Below are positions 19,934 through 29,261 of a DNA stretch of 36,342 bases, piece by piece. The notes below the pieces were generated by a model. It had not been told where the DNA came from. It saw only the letters and a program-made list of their open reading frames with translations, and searched no databases. The DNA comes from Candidatus Zixiibacteriota bacterium (GTDB lineage: Bacteria > Zixibacteria > MSB-5A5 > GN15 > FEB-12), in assembly GCA_024277795.1 (NCBI GenBank), contig JAJRUL010000119.1, forward strand, positions 1 through 36,342, written 5' to 3'. Within the stretch, counting starts at the first letter, position 1. The number at the start of each line of letters is the position of its first letter. The position numbers and the translations under genes were made by a program.

Positions 19934-20343
19934 TGATTATCTTTTATCCGCAGGTATGGTTCTAAACGTTCGTACAATCTTGGACCGATCCCTCGTACAT
20001 TCATAATATCAACTTTGCGTGCAAATCTACTCTCCTGTCGATATGTAACAATTCGCTCAGCTATTATCGGTCCTATCCCAGGAAGCAGTTCAAGTGAGTC
20101 TGCCGGTGCACTATTCGGATCAAGTACAAAAACTCCTGTAAAGTGTTTCTCATCCTCTCCTACAATGATTTCAAACTTTGGTTCGGACTGAATGGGTTGT
20201 GTGTATTTCCTGACAAGTACATATCCTCCCATTACAATCATGCTTGTCGCTAATACGGCAAGTACTTTAAGTTGATTAGTACTGAAATCGAAATACTTGT
20301 TCATCTTTGTTTCAGACTCATTCTCTCTCATGAGTATACACAA
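19930..20343 (-). CDS. ComEA-like helix-hairpin-helix protein with N-terminal TM
   Basis: LDPNSAPADSLELLPGIGPIIAERIVTYRQES.FARKVDIMNVRGIGPRLYERLEPYLRI. Confidence 0.8.
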   Translation of the reverse strand: MCILMRENESETKMNKYFDFSTNQLKVLAVLATSMIVMGGYVLVRKYTQPIQSEPKFEIIVGEDEKHFTGVFVLDPNSAPADSLELLPGIGPIIAERIVTYRQESRFARKVDIMNVRGIGPRLYERLEPYLRIKDNQ

Positions 20344-20417
20344 TCAGGAATCTGATGTACAGAGGTAGTATAGGTAGGATTATTGATCGACGACAGAAGA
20401 AGGTAAGCTAAGGTAAG

Positions 20418-20996
20418 CTATGGTTTGGTAAACTTCCCCGCCGAACGTGTCGACCCGGATATGCGGTTAAGAATCTTATAGCTGTGCATCCGTTGATCGG
20501 CCTCCATCCCCCAGCCCGTCACTATTTCATCATCAGTTGTAATTCTGACAAACGCATCGGTATGAATGCGATCTGTCTTTGAATCCCAATAGAGATAGTC
20601 TGTTTCCAGTTTTGATCCATTTTCTGAAATAACAACAACATTTCCAAAAATATTGAACTGCCCGCTATTTTCACGAATGATTCCCGAATCACCTGTCACC
20701 TCTGATGTCACTTGGCCGAGACTATCCAATACATTAATGTCAAGCTGATAGGCCATTGTTGAATCTTGTGAATCAAATTGGAGAAGTTTCTCAGCAACGA
20801 TCTCAGCGGTCACGACCCCTTTATCGTACAAGTATATCCGCGCCCCACGAACCTCACTATTCGGATGAATCGCACTGTCACGTTGCGATGATTTCACTCC
20901 CGACGTTCGTGACGCGGATGAATTCTCATCCCGCCCACAACCGGAAATGAATACGATTAATATGAGTAAAGTCGCTATATATCTTTTCACAAACAA
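20418..20996 (-). CDS. lptC: LPS export periplasmic protein LptC-like lipoprotein
   Basis: Lipobox ISGCGRD; VVTAEIVAEKLLQFDSQDSTMAYQLDINVLDSLGQVTSEVTGDSGIIRENSGQFNIFGNVVV...TDYLYWDSKTDRI. Confidence 0.75.
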   Translation of the reverse strand: MFVKRYIATLLILIVFISGCGRDENSSASRTSGVKSSQRDSAIHPNSEVRGARIYLYDKGVVTAEIVAEKLLQFDSQDSTMAYQLDINVLDSLGQVTSEVTGDSGIIRENSGQFNIFGNVVVISENGSKLETDYLYWDSKTDRIHTDAFVRITTDDEIVTGWGMEADQRMHSYKILNRISGSTRSAGKFTKP

Positions 20997-21055
20997 TCAT
21001 CTCCAAAGTCTTCTACTTATTATCGGCGCCTAAAGACGCATAATTTCAGCTTTTG

Positions 21056-21964
21056 TCAAGATGATTCTCGAGAATCTACATTCCAGCGATCATGTAACCA
21101 TATCCACTGAGACTTATACGTGGTAATAATGTCTTCTATTTCTGCAATACAAGCAGATGTCAGGCGAATTGCATCAGCTTCAAGATCATTAGTCCGCTCA
21201 ATCGTAACTTCTTGGCGCGCAATAAACTTATAGCGATTGTGATCTATTCGGACACAGAAAGTCGGAACCATTGCAGCACCTGTTTTTAAGGCAATCAAAG
21301 ATTGGCCAATCGGGGTAAGGGCGGGATGACCAAACCAAGGTATCATTTCTCCACGGACTTTTGATGATCCTGCATCAATCAAAACTCCAATACAGCCACC
21401 CTTTTTAAGCCAGTTTAGCAATAATCGTGGTGAATCAGTAGTTGCGATATTAGTGATTTTCCCCGCCTGCCTGTTGGCCAATAGGAGTTTATCCATTCTC
21501 GGATCATACATAGTTCGAGCAATCACGGCTGTATCAATACCCTCTTCTGCGGCACACACAGCCATGAGTTCAAAATTACCGATATGTCCCGAGACTCCAA
21601 AGGCCCCCTTACCACGTGCAAGAGCATTTTTGAGATGGTGCATTCCTTCGATCTCGATTAATGCTCTAATTTCAGAATCATAATACTTCTTAACCCGTAC
21701 GATGTCAGTCAGGTTCTTTCCTGAGTTGATAAAAAACTCACGACAAATCTGATATCGCTCACTACCTGACAACTCATCCCCATAAGCAATGACGAGATTT
21801 TTTTCAATTCGTGCGCGATCTTTCAAAAGTAGTGCCCATGCAACATGACCGATAGTCGCTCCCATCGGTTGTGTGATAGATCGGGGAAGGAGATTTATTA
21901 ACCAAATCAAGAACTTGGCAAGATAGTATACAAGATTATGTTTGAGACGCTTGATCAAGCGCAT
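21056..21964 (-). CDS. lpxL: Lipid A biosynthesis acyltransferase (LpxL/HtrB family)
   Basis: GVSGHIGNFELMAV (HX4E), DAGSSKVRGEMIPWFGHPALTPIG, WIWLHDRW. Confidence 0.85.
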   Translation of the reverse strand: MRLIKRLKHNLVYYLAKFLIWLINLLPRSITQPMGATIGHVAWALLLKDRARIEKNLVIAYGDELSGSERYQICREFFINSGKNLTDIVRVKKYYDSEIRALIEIEGMHHLKNALARGKGAFGVSGHIGNFELMAVCAAEEGIDTAVIARTMYDPRMDKLLLANRQAGKITNIATTDSPRLLLNWLKKGGCIGVLIDAGSSKVRGEMIPWFGHPALTPIGQSLIALKTGAAMVPTFCVRIDHNRYKFIARQEVTIERTNDLEADAIRLTSACIAEIEDIITTYKSQWIWLHDRWNVDSRESS

Positions 21965-21966
21965 AG

Positions 21967-22932
21967 TCAGACCAGTTTTGACTTTAGGATATCGTGAAGA
22001 TGAATAATCCCTACCACTCGACCATCATCATCAGTTGATGCAAGCTGAGTAATAGCATGTTTCTCCATTAATGAAAGGGCCGCTTCCAGTAGTGCTTTGG
22101 CTGAAATAGTTTTTGGATTTGCTTTCATCACATCACCCGCAGACAAGGCATACAGATCAATTTTATTGTCAAGCAATCGCCTAAGATCACCATCAGTAAA
22201 AATCCCTTTCATTCTCTGTTCGGAATCTGTGAGAATCACACACCCGAGTCTCTTTTCAGTCATCACAACTAACATCTCCTGCATCGAAGTCGTTTCTTTC
22301 ACAATCGGTATGGCATCACCCGTATGATGTATTTCGTTTACTTTTTTGAGTAAACGCCAACCAAGAGTTCCCCCTGGATGAAATTGTGCAAAATCCTCAG
22401 CAGAAAAATTCCGTGCTTTTAACAATGCGACAGCAAGTGCATCCCCCATCACCAATGTTACCGTTGTCGATGATGTTGGAACTAAATTGTTGGGACAGGC
22501 TTCCTTATCAACTGAACAATCGAGTAAAATATCAGCTCGTTTTGCCAATTCAGATTCTGTATCCCCTACAAGTGCTATTATAGTCACTCCCAGCCTACGA
22601 CCCGTTGCCATCACGAGTTCAATTTCACCAAGTCGACCCGACTTTGATATGACTAACATAATATCATCAGATCGCATTAGGCCAAGATCGCCATGCCCCG
22701 CCTCGGCAGGGTGCAGGAAAAATGATGAAATACCAGTCGAGTTCAAAGTTGCTGTAATCTTTTTTCCGATCAGACCGGATTTCCCCATCCCCGATACAAT
22801 TACCCGCCCACGACAGGTAAGTATTGCTTCTACAGCACGCTCGAAATCTTCGTTGATTCGATCAGCTAATGCGGAAACTGCCTCGGCTTCCATGTGAATG
22901 ACTTCTCGACCGAAATTAATCAATTCACTCAT
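21967..22932 (-). CDS. kdsD: Arabinose-5-phosphate isomerase (KpsF/GutQ family, SIS + CBS)
   Basis: GRVIVSGMGKSGLIGKKITATLNSTGISSFFLHPAEAGHGDLG, two CBS domains. Confidence 0.93.
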   Translation of the reverse strand: MSELINFGREVIHMEAEAVSALADRINEDFERAVEAILTCRGRVIVSGMGKSGLIGKKITATLNSTGISSFFLHPAEAGHGDLGLMRSDDIMLVISKSGRLGEIELVMATGRRLGVTIIALVGDTESELAKRADILLDCSVDKEACPNNLVPTSSTTVTLVMGDALAVALLKARNFSAEDFAQFHPGGTLGWRLLKKVNEIHHTGDAIPIVKETTSMQEMLVVMTEKRLGCVILTDSEQRMKGIFTDGDLRRLLDNKIDLYALSAGDVMKANPKTISAKALLEAALSLMEKHAITQLASTDDDGRVVGIIHLHDILKSKLV

Positions 22933-23471
22933 GAGAGATACTCTTTAGGATTACGCTTTACTGCCAAAAACCAAGACTCAAGAATTTCCCTTACTGCCCC
23001 GTCACCTCCAGAACGTTCCGTAACCCAATCGACAACATCGATGAACTCCTTACAGGAGTTTGCAACTGCTATTGACAATCCAACTTTTTCAGCCAGAGAG
23101 ATATCGAGGATCTCATTTCCAACAAATGTGACATCATTATATGATAAAGAGAGCTCGTGCAAGAGTGCTTCTATCAATAATACTTTATCTTTTCGTCCCT
23201 GAAGTACATGCTTTACCCCGAGTTCCTTCATTCGGCTGTCGGTAGCTGGTGAATACCTCCCTGATACAATTGCAAGAGTCAAACCTGCTCTCTGAGCCAA
23301 GACCATATAGAAACCATCTGAAATATTGAATCTCTTCAACTCAAAACCATCTGACCCAACATAAATCGAATCATCGGTCAAAACACCGTCAACATCAAGG
23401 GCCAGAAGCTTTGTGTTGGCAAGACGGAGTAGGAACTCATCCCGCTTTAGTTTTTCTTTATCGTTATTCAT
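22929..23471 (-). CDS. kdsC: 3-deoxy-D-manno-octulosonate-8-phosphatase (KdsC, HAD)
   Basis: LLALDVDGVLTDDSIYVGSDG, LKRFNISDGF, AIVSGR, FVGNEILDI; overlaps kdsD and kdsA. Confidence 0.9.
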   Translation of the reverse strand: MNNDKEKLKRDEFLLRLANTKLLALDVDGVLTDDSIYVGSDGFELKRFNISDGFYMVLAQRAGLTLAIVSGRYSPATDSRMKELGVKHVLQGRKDKVLLIEALLHELSLSYNDVTFVGNEILDISLAEKVGLSIAVANSCKEFIDVVDWVTERSGGDGAVREILESWFLAVKRNPKEYLS

Positions 23472-24262
23472 TACTTTAACGCCTTTCTCACATTGAGAAC
23501 ATCTCTCAGCAAGTCTTTGATCTGACTAAGAGGAAGCATAGATTTTGCATCAGACATCGCCTTATCCGGATTAGGATGTGTCTCTACAAAAAGTCCATCG
23601 ATACCGATAGCTGTTGCCGCACGTGCCATAGGGATAATCATATCGGGTTGACCGCCTGAAACATTACCTGAACCTGAAGGATGCTGTAATGAATGTGAAG
23701 CATCAAAAATAACTTTGCCGTAAGCTTTCATAACAGGGAGAGACCTAAAATCAACGATGAGATTATGATACCCAAAACAACTGCCACGCTCGGTGAGCAT
23801 TATTTTTTGACTGTTGGCTTTTTCCACAGCATGTTTCATATCTTCAGGCGCAAGGAATTGCCCTTTTTTAATATTCACCCATCTGCCTGTGGCACCTGCT
23901 TCAGCAATAAGATCAGTCTGACGAGATAAAAATGCGGGGATCTGAAGAATATCTGCTACCTCTGCAACAGCTTGAACTTCACCAGCTTCATGAACATCGG
24001 TCAGAATCGGCACGTTATATTTCTCTTTGACTGTTGAAAGAATATCTAATCCTTGCTCCAATCCCGGACCAGTATATGCCTTAGCAGATGTTCTATTTGC
24101 TTTTTGATACGATGCTTTGAACACAAATGGAATATCAAGTTTCTCAGTAATTTCCAAAACGGACTTAGCAACTTCAAGGCATAGCTCTTCTGACTCCGCC
24201 ACACACGGGCCGGCTATCAGAAAAAACTCGCCGTTGGCTATTCTGTTCATTGTATTTGACAT
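23471..24262 (-). CDS. kdsA: 2-dehydro-3-deoxyphosphooctonate aldolase (Kdo8P synthase)
   Basis: FLIAGPCVAESEEL, FKASYQKANRTSAKAYTGPGLEQGL, FDASHSLQHPSG. Confidence 0.95.
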   Translation of the reverse strand: MSNTMNRIANGEFFLIAGPCVAESEELCLEVAKSVLEITEKLDIPFVFKASYQKANRTSAKAYTGPGLEQGLDILSTVKEKYNVPILTDVHEAGEVQAVAEVADILQIPAFLSRQTDLIAEAGATGRWVNIKKGQFLAPEDMKHAVEKANSQKIMLTERGSCFGYHNLIVDFRSLPVMKAYGKVIFDASHSLQHPSGSGNVSGGQPDMIIPMARAATAIGIDGLFVETHPNPDKAMSDAKSMLPLSQIKDLLRDVLNVRKALK

Positions 24263-24333
24263 GAATTAGAATATAATGGTCACCGGTGAAAACTCCAGCG
24301 AATTTGCATCAGGTTTGAACTCAATATGACCAG

Positions 24334-24678
24334 TCACATCTTACGAAAATGCCATTTGAGCTTGTCACCCGGTGAAAGCATATATTTATCGCAAGCTATT
24401 TTGGCCATACTGTCATTGACAGAATACACCCAAAAGGCACTCGAACTATTGACGATTGAGTCAATTCCTTTGACGAACAGCCCCATTGACGAACTTCTAC
24501 TATCTACCGTATGTTCTCTCTGAAGTAGCTCAAGTACTGTCTCTGCTTCTTCAGCAGTTAACTCAATCGTAATACTATCAGTAACCGCTACAGTTTTCTT
24601 GTCTGCCTTCTTGTCCTGAGCGCTACATGCGATAAGCAGATAACAAATAGATACAGTTAGGAATAATCTCAACATCAT
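24334..24678 (-). CDS. Small lipoprotein with DUF4430-like domain
   Basis: Lipobox LIACSAQ; FVKGIDSIVNSSSAFWVYSVNDSMAKIACDKYMLSPGDKLKWHF pattern. Confidence 0.55.
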   Translation of the reverse strand: MMLRLFLTVSICYLLIACSAQDKKADKKTVAVTDSITIELTAEEAETVLELLQREHTVDSRSSSMGLFVKGIDSIVNSSSAFWVYSVNDSMAKIACDKYMLSPGDKLKWHFRKM

Positions 24679-24849
24679 ATTTACTCTTTCATTCCTTTCA
24701 GATTGATGTATGAAGATAATCTTATGCTAATCTTCACACAAGTAAACGATAGAGAGTCGACAATTTTAGCTATGATTTTACTTGCCCGAACAAGTGCATA
24801 TTCTATACATTATACTCAGTATTTCAACTGGTCATAGTAGGAGAAGAAT

Positions 24850-25779
24850 ATGGAATTTGGTGAAATTGTCAGAACTGCTTTTCGCATCGCATGGCAAAAG
24901 AAAACCTTATGGTTGCTTGGTATTTTTGCAACGGGAAGTTCCATGTCTTCTATGTTTGATGTTTTTGACAAGGGGGGAGATGACTTTGATATTAAACAAT
25001 TCGGTTTAGGCTCAGACTTCGACTCGATTGGAAACTTTTTTTCACAAAATTCATGGATTGTCGTTGTACTCGTGGCCTTGCTCCTCCTTATGCTCTTAAC
25101 ATATTTCATCCTGCACCTAATCTGTGCCCCTGCTTTGATAGATGCAGTTAAGCAGAATGCAACGGGTCATACATATAGGCTTCGGGAGTCACTTTCTGTC
25201 GGTGTTCAATATATGTGGCGATATCTCGGACTGATTCTATTAAAAGCTATGATCGGTATTGCAACCGTTGGTGTTTTAATTGTGACATCAGTATTTGCCT
25301 TTATTGCACATACAGTATTGGGTATTGTCGCTATTCTCTTTATTATTCCAATCGGCTTTATCATGATTGTGAGCTTAGCTTCTATCTTTGCTTTGGCCGA
25401 AAGGGCAATAGTCGTTGATGATTATCCGATTCTTGACTCAATAGATTATGCTTTTGGGCTGTTCATGAAAAATAAAGCGAATTGCTTAACCTGCTTCATC
25501 ATTTACGTTGGTATATCCATTGTGATTGCACTGGCATCATTTGTTCTGTTGGCCGCTTTAGCTATTCCGTTTGCAATAGTCGCTTTTACCTCATCAGCGG
25601 GCTTGATTCTCTCTCTTTTAGTCGGAATACCCTTGTTTCTCGCTATATCCTTGCCTATCAGTGGCTTTGTCGGAGCCGCTCTCGAGGGAATATATACCCT
25701 GTTTTACATGCGTTTATTGGCAATTGGTGATACACAACGAGGTGAAATAGCATCTGATCCATCACCAGGTGCAGTTTGA
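24850..25779 (+). CDS. Multi-pass membrane protein of unknown function
   Basis: Several hydrophobic segments, MEFGEIVRTAFRIAWQKKTLWLLGIFA; RBS AGGAGAAG upstream. Confidence 0.7.
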   Translation: MEFGEIVRTAFRIAWQKKTLWLLGIFATGSSMSSMFDVFDKGGDDFDIKQFGLGSDFDSIGNFFSQNSWIVVVLVALLLLMLLTYFILHLICAPALIDAVKQNATGHTYRLRESLSVGVQYMWRYLGLILLKAMIGIATVGVLIVTSVFAFIAHTVLGIVAILFIIPIGFIMIVSLASIFALAERAIVVDDYPILDSIDYAFGLFMKNKANCLTCFIIYVGISIVIALASFVLLAALAIPFAIVAFTSSAGLILSLLVGIPLFLAISLPISGFVGAALEGIYTLFYMRLLAIGDTQRGEIASDPSPGAV

Positions 25780-25817
25780 TCTTGCTTCTTGGGTAGTAGC
25801 GCGCTTATTATCGGGCT

Positions 25818-27002
25818 ATGAAAAAGAGTCTATTCCTGTTGTTCATATTGACAATTGCTGTTCCAGCAATTGGTCAGAATACATTTTATTCAATTTATAC
25901 GTATGATCATTTTATCCCGCAGGTTTTTATGCAGGATAAAACTGCTGATTTGCAGAGAGATATCTTTCCGAAATGGTACAAAGAACACTCTTCTGCACGT
26001 GACATCGCATGGTTGCACCATAATGATAGTAACATTGTTGAGTTTTGGAATGCACAAGGGGATACTATCCTGCATATCTTAACCGAACTATCGGGAATTG
26101 ACTGGCAGGAAACAGAATTCGATATTCATTTGGTTCGCTACTTTACTTCCATTGGATCAGGAGAGCCAACAATCCTGCCAATTGGTGGCATTATGCATCA
26201 TAGCTTAATTGAAGCCGCACCTCAGGGTAATAGACTCAAACTTAATTTAATCTATCAACTCGCTCGACGGATGCTCTCTCAGACAGATCAGCCGGATCGT
26301 GAATTTGATTTTGGCATTACTCAACATCCCCTCATGCGTCATACCCCTTACAGACGGGACAATCTTGCCATGCTCTTAGCAGTAGCAACCAGCCAGTCCG
26401 TACTTGGGTTAGATTCAACCCGAGATGCTTTTGAGTCTGCCTTTTGGCAACAACGATTCCCGGGATATGAGATTTTTAATCGGCACTTTGTTAACCAGTG
26501 GATTTTAACTCCTTCTCAAACACTCACCGACTGGCTCGTTCAGGAGCCGTACAATTCGGAACTTGTACGAATAACTCGTCCACCGAGACGCCCAAAAAAA
26601 GATACCCTGCAAACTCCCGAAATGTGGGTAGAGGGACTCCCTATCAAAGGACGACTCGGTATTGCTGTCAAAATCGACAACAGCGGATATTTGGTTATTG
26701 ATACACTAGATACGTATCGTTTGGGTTATGCCTGCGGTCTGCAAATCGGAGACCAAATACGCACGGTCAATGGTCGCAGGGTTCGCAACCATAAAGCTAT
26801 GGTAGAACGAATTCTTGAAACATTGGATGATGGTGGTGCGACTTTGCAGATTAGACGTGAAGACAAAACTACAACGGTGGTAATACAACCTTTGGCTTTG
26901 CCTGTTTTTGATGATGATTGGTTTTTATATGATGATGAATACGAAGATACATTCTTCGACTCAATCCCATCAGATTCAGACTATATTGATACTGACAATT
27001 AG
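25818..27002 (+). CDS. Secreted PDZ-domain protein of unknown function
   Basis: Signal peptide; PDZ domain GRLGIAVKIDNSGYLVIDTLDTYRLGYACGLQIGDQIRTVNGRRVRNHKAMVERI. Confidence 0.75.
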   Translation: MKKSLFLLFILTIAVPAIGQNTFYSIYTYDHFIPQVFMQDKTADLQRDIFPKWYKEHSSARDIAWLHHNDSNIVEFWNAQGDTILHILTELSGIDWQETEFDIHLVRYFTSIGSGEPTILPIGGIMHHSLIEAAPQGNRLKLNLIYQLARRMLSQTDQPDREFDFGITQHPLMRHTPYRRDNLAMLLAVATSQSVLGLDSTRDAFESAFWQQRFPGYEIFNRHFVNQWILTPSQTLTDWLVQEPYNSELVRITRPPRRPKKDTLQTPEMWVEGLPIKGRLGIAVKIDNSGYLVIDTLDTYRLGYACGLQIGDQIRTVNGRRVRNHKAMVERILETLDDGGATLQIRREDKTTTVVIQPLALPVFDDDWFLYDDEYEDTFFDSIPSDSDYIDTDN

Positions 27003-27151
27003 AAATGTCGAGTTCCCAAATAATTTCAAAATAACAAAAGAAACTACAAAACTGACAATATCAATTGATAACCATTCGTTCGTTTTTTCTCTCAATTGAA
27101 TAGTCACCTGATGCTCATATACCGAACATCAGGTAAACTACTATCCCCGAT

Positions 27152-29128
27152 TCATTTCTCACTGTTTATATGGTACGAACTACTTGTACCTGAGTTTTTA
27201 TTATTGTTCTGAGTTTTCATCTGTTCATACCATTTTGGGTGATGTTCTTTGCATTCCTTCATCGTGATTTTTCCATTGAGCCATGTGGTCGACATTGGAT
27301 ACCGATCAGGATGGAAAATAACGAAAAAGAAATGGAAGACGATAATAGCAAGGGTGGCTAACCATGCTTCGTATAGATGAATTGTCTGCCCAACTTTTAT
27401 TGTCCAAGCCGGTAAGAATGATGTGGTAAACTCTGGAAACCAGAGCATCAAACCGGTAACGACCATGATAATCGTTCCCCATGCCAATGCCCAGTATTCC
27501 GCTTTTTCTGTATAATCATACTTCCCAAATGCTGGTGCGGGGACATCCCCCTTCAGATAGTGGCGTATATTCTGTGTTGCTTCAGTCAAATCTGATCGCC
27601 GAGGTAACATCGCTTTAAGCTCTTCATGCCCTCTTCGAGTGAATACAATAAAGATAATGTGGTGAAGTGATACATACATTAGGGCAACGGCGGCGATTCG
27701 ATGAAGTGTGCTTCGGACAGCTTCATGGATACCAATAACAGATAAGGCAGGAACCCACCATGCATCAGGATACCGAAGTGCGAAACCGGTTATAACGAGA
27801 ACAATAAATGATATTGAAACAAGAAAATGTTGGAAAACCATCCCCCCCGTAAACCGTTTTACTGTTTCCACATTTTTCTGTGCTCGATATTTCTCTACAA
27901 TATATCTGATAAGAATAACGGCATTATGAAAAAGCATTCCCCCGATAACAAAAATAATCAGCACGATATAGATCTTCTGAACAGTAGTATCAAGAACATT
28001 TTGTTCAGGTTGGTATGCACTATGTGTATAGCTCTGAGCAAAGGTCGCATTTGCTTGAGGGTGACATTGCTGACATGTTTCAACTATATTATCCGGATTG
28101 ATTGAAGAAGCGGGATTCTGTGCCGGAAGGATATCGTGAGCTTCATGACAGGAAACACAAGTTGCCGACTTCACCGAACCACCCTTGATAGCTAAACCAT
28201 GATAAGAATCCTGATACGTTGTAAAACGATCAGATCCGAGTCCGTACTTTTCTGCCAATCGAGGATCATTGTGGCACCGTCCGCATACATAATCTGATTG
28301 ATTGGAATGATTTACTGGAGAGCCAAGGCTTCCCGGTTCTAAAATCTCATGCTCCCCATGACAATCAGAACAATTCGGGCTGTCGGTTATGCCTGCGGCA
28401 AGAGCCTTTCCATGTATACCCCGACTGTACTTGATGTACATATCATAATGACACTTAGAGCAAGTTTCCGGCAATCTCTTATGATTAACCCGTGATTCTG
28501 GATCGGATGCAGGCTTCATATCGTGTGTGCCATGACAATCATTGCAGGCCGCAGAAGATGCTAACCCTTTCCTAACAGATCGTCCGTGGATTCCTCGCAT
28601 GTACGCATCAAAAGAAGAGACCATGCGGATATCAGGGTCGTTGGAAATCTTATCGTCCGTATGACATTGAGAACAAGTATAAGGTACCCGTTCAGGAGAA
28701 ATCATCGATTGTGGGTTATCCTCAGACAAAATAGAGTGTGTGCCATGACAGGAAGTACATTTTGGTGCGTTCTTGTTTTGACTAATGGCTCTGCCGTGAG
28801 CCGACTCTAAAAACTCTTGCGTAACCTCATCATGACAACTGCCACAATCAACTTTGGGAAGTTGTTCATCATGGGGGTAATCATCGTAACCGTCTAACTC
28901 AGTATGGCAGTCAATGCAATCAAAATCACTATGAACCGACATCGCAAGCGAGTCGGCCGATACAAATTCGCTAGCTTCGTTGCCGTCAAGATCAGTTCCG
29001 ACAAGTTCAGTATCTTCATGGCAGGATAAACAGGTCTCATTGTCTTGTGCTAATACAGGTCGACTGATAACAGCAAAAGCAACAACGAATATTAACAACT
29101 CTACAAGTCGTGCAACATACTTTTTCAC
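27152..29128 (-). CDS. Multihaem cytochrome c (11 CxxCH) fused to C-terminal membrane cytochrome b-like domain
   Basis: Eleven CxxCH motifs counted in the translation; signal peptide; C-terminal TM bundle with several His. Confidence 0.9.
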   Translation of the reverse strand: MKKYVARLVELLIFVVAFAVISRPVLAQDNETCLSCHEDTELVGTDLDGNEASEFVSADSLAMSVHSDFDCIDCHTELDGYDDYPHDEQLPKVDCGSCHDEVTQEFLESAHGRAISQNKNAPKCTSCHGTHSILSEDNPQSMISPERVPYTCSQCHTDDKISNDPDIRMVSSFDAYMRGIHGRSVRKGLASSAACNDCHGTHDMKPASDPESRVNHKRLPETCSKCHYDMYIKYSRGIHGKALAAGITDSPNCSDCHGEHEILEPGSLGSPVNHSNQSDYVCGRCHNDPRLAEKYGLGSDRFTTYQDSYHGLAIKGGSVKSATCVSCHEAHDILPAQNPASSINPDNIVETCQQCHPQANATFAQSYTHSAYQPEQNVLDTTVQKIYIVLIIFVIGGMLFHNAVILIRYIVEKYRAQKNVETVKRFTGGMVFQHFLVSISFIVLVITGFALRYPDAWWVPALSVIGIHEAVRSTLHRIAAVALMYVSLHHIIFIVFTRRGHEELKAMLPRRSDLTEATQNIRHYLKGDVPAPAFGKYDYTEKAEYWALAWGTIIMVVTGLMLWFPEFTTSFLPAWTIKVGQTIHLYEAWLATLAIIVFHFFFVIFHPDRYPMSTTWLNGKITMKECKEHHPKWYEQMKTQNNNKNSGTSSSYHINSEK

Positions 29129-29210
29129 ACTATTTTCCTTTCATCCCGATTCCAATCAAGAGAGAGTCGCCTTATTAGCGATATTTTTATCTATTTTTAT
29201 CAGAGAAAGA

Positions 29211-29244
29211 AACCGCCGAAGATTTTGTGTACGCTTCGGCGGTT
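29211..29244 (-). terminator. Terminator between the two cytochrome genes
   Basis: AACCGCCGAAG-cgtacacaaaat-CTTCGGCGGTT then TTCTTTCTCT on the minus strand. Confidence 0.7.
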
Positions 29245-29261
29245 CACCCTCTTGTTATGTT

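Noticed and set aside
20400-20419. Tandem AAGGTAAGCT x2 at the end of lptC
   Set aside because: Only two units; no indication of function
27106-27134. Inverted repeat ACCTGATG...CATCAGGT between convergent genes
   Set aside because: Probably a weak bidirectional terminator; too short and ordinary to rank as a finding
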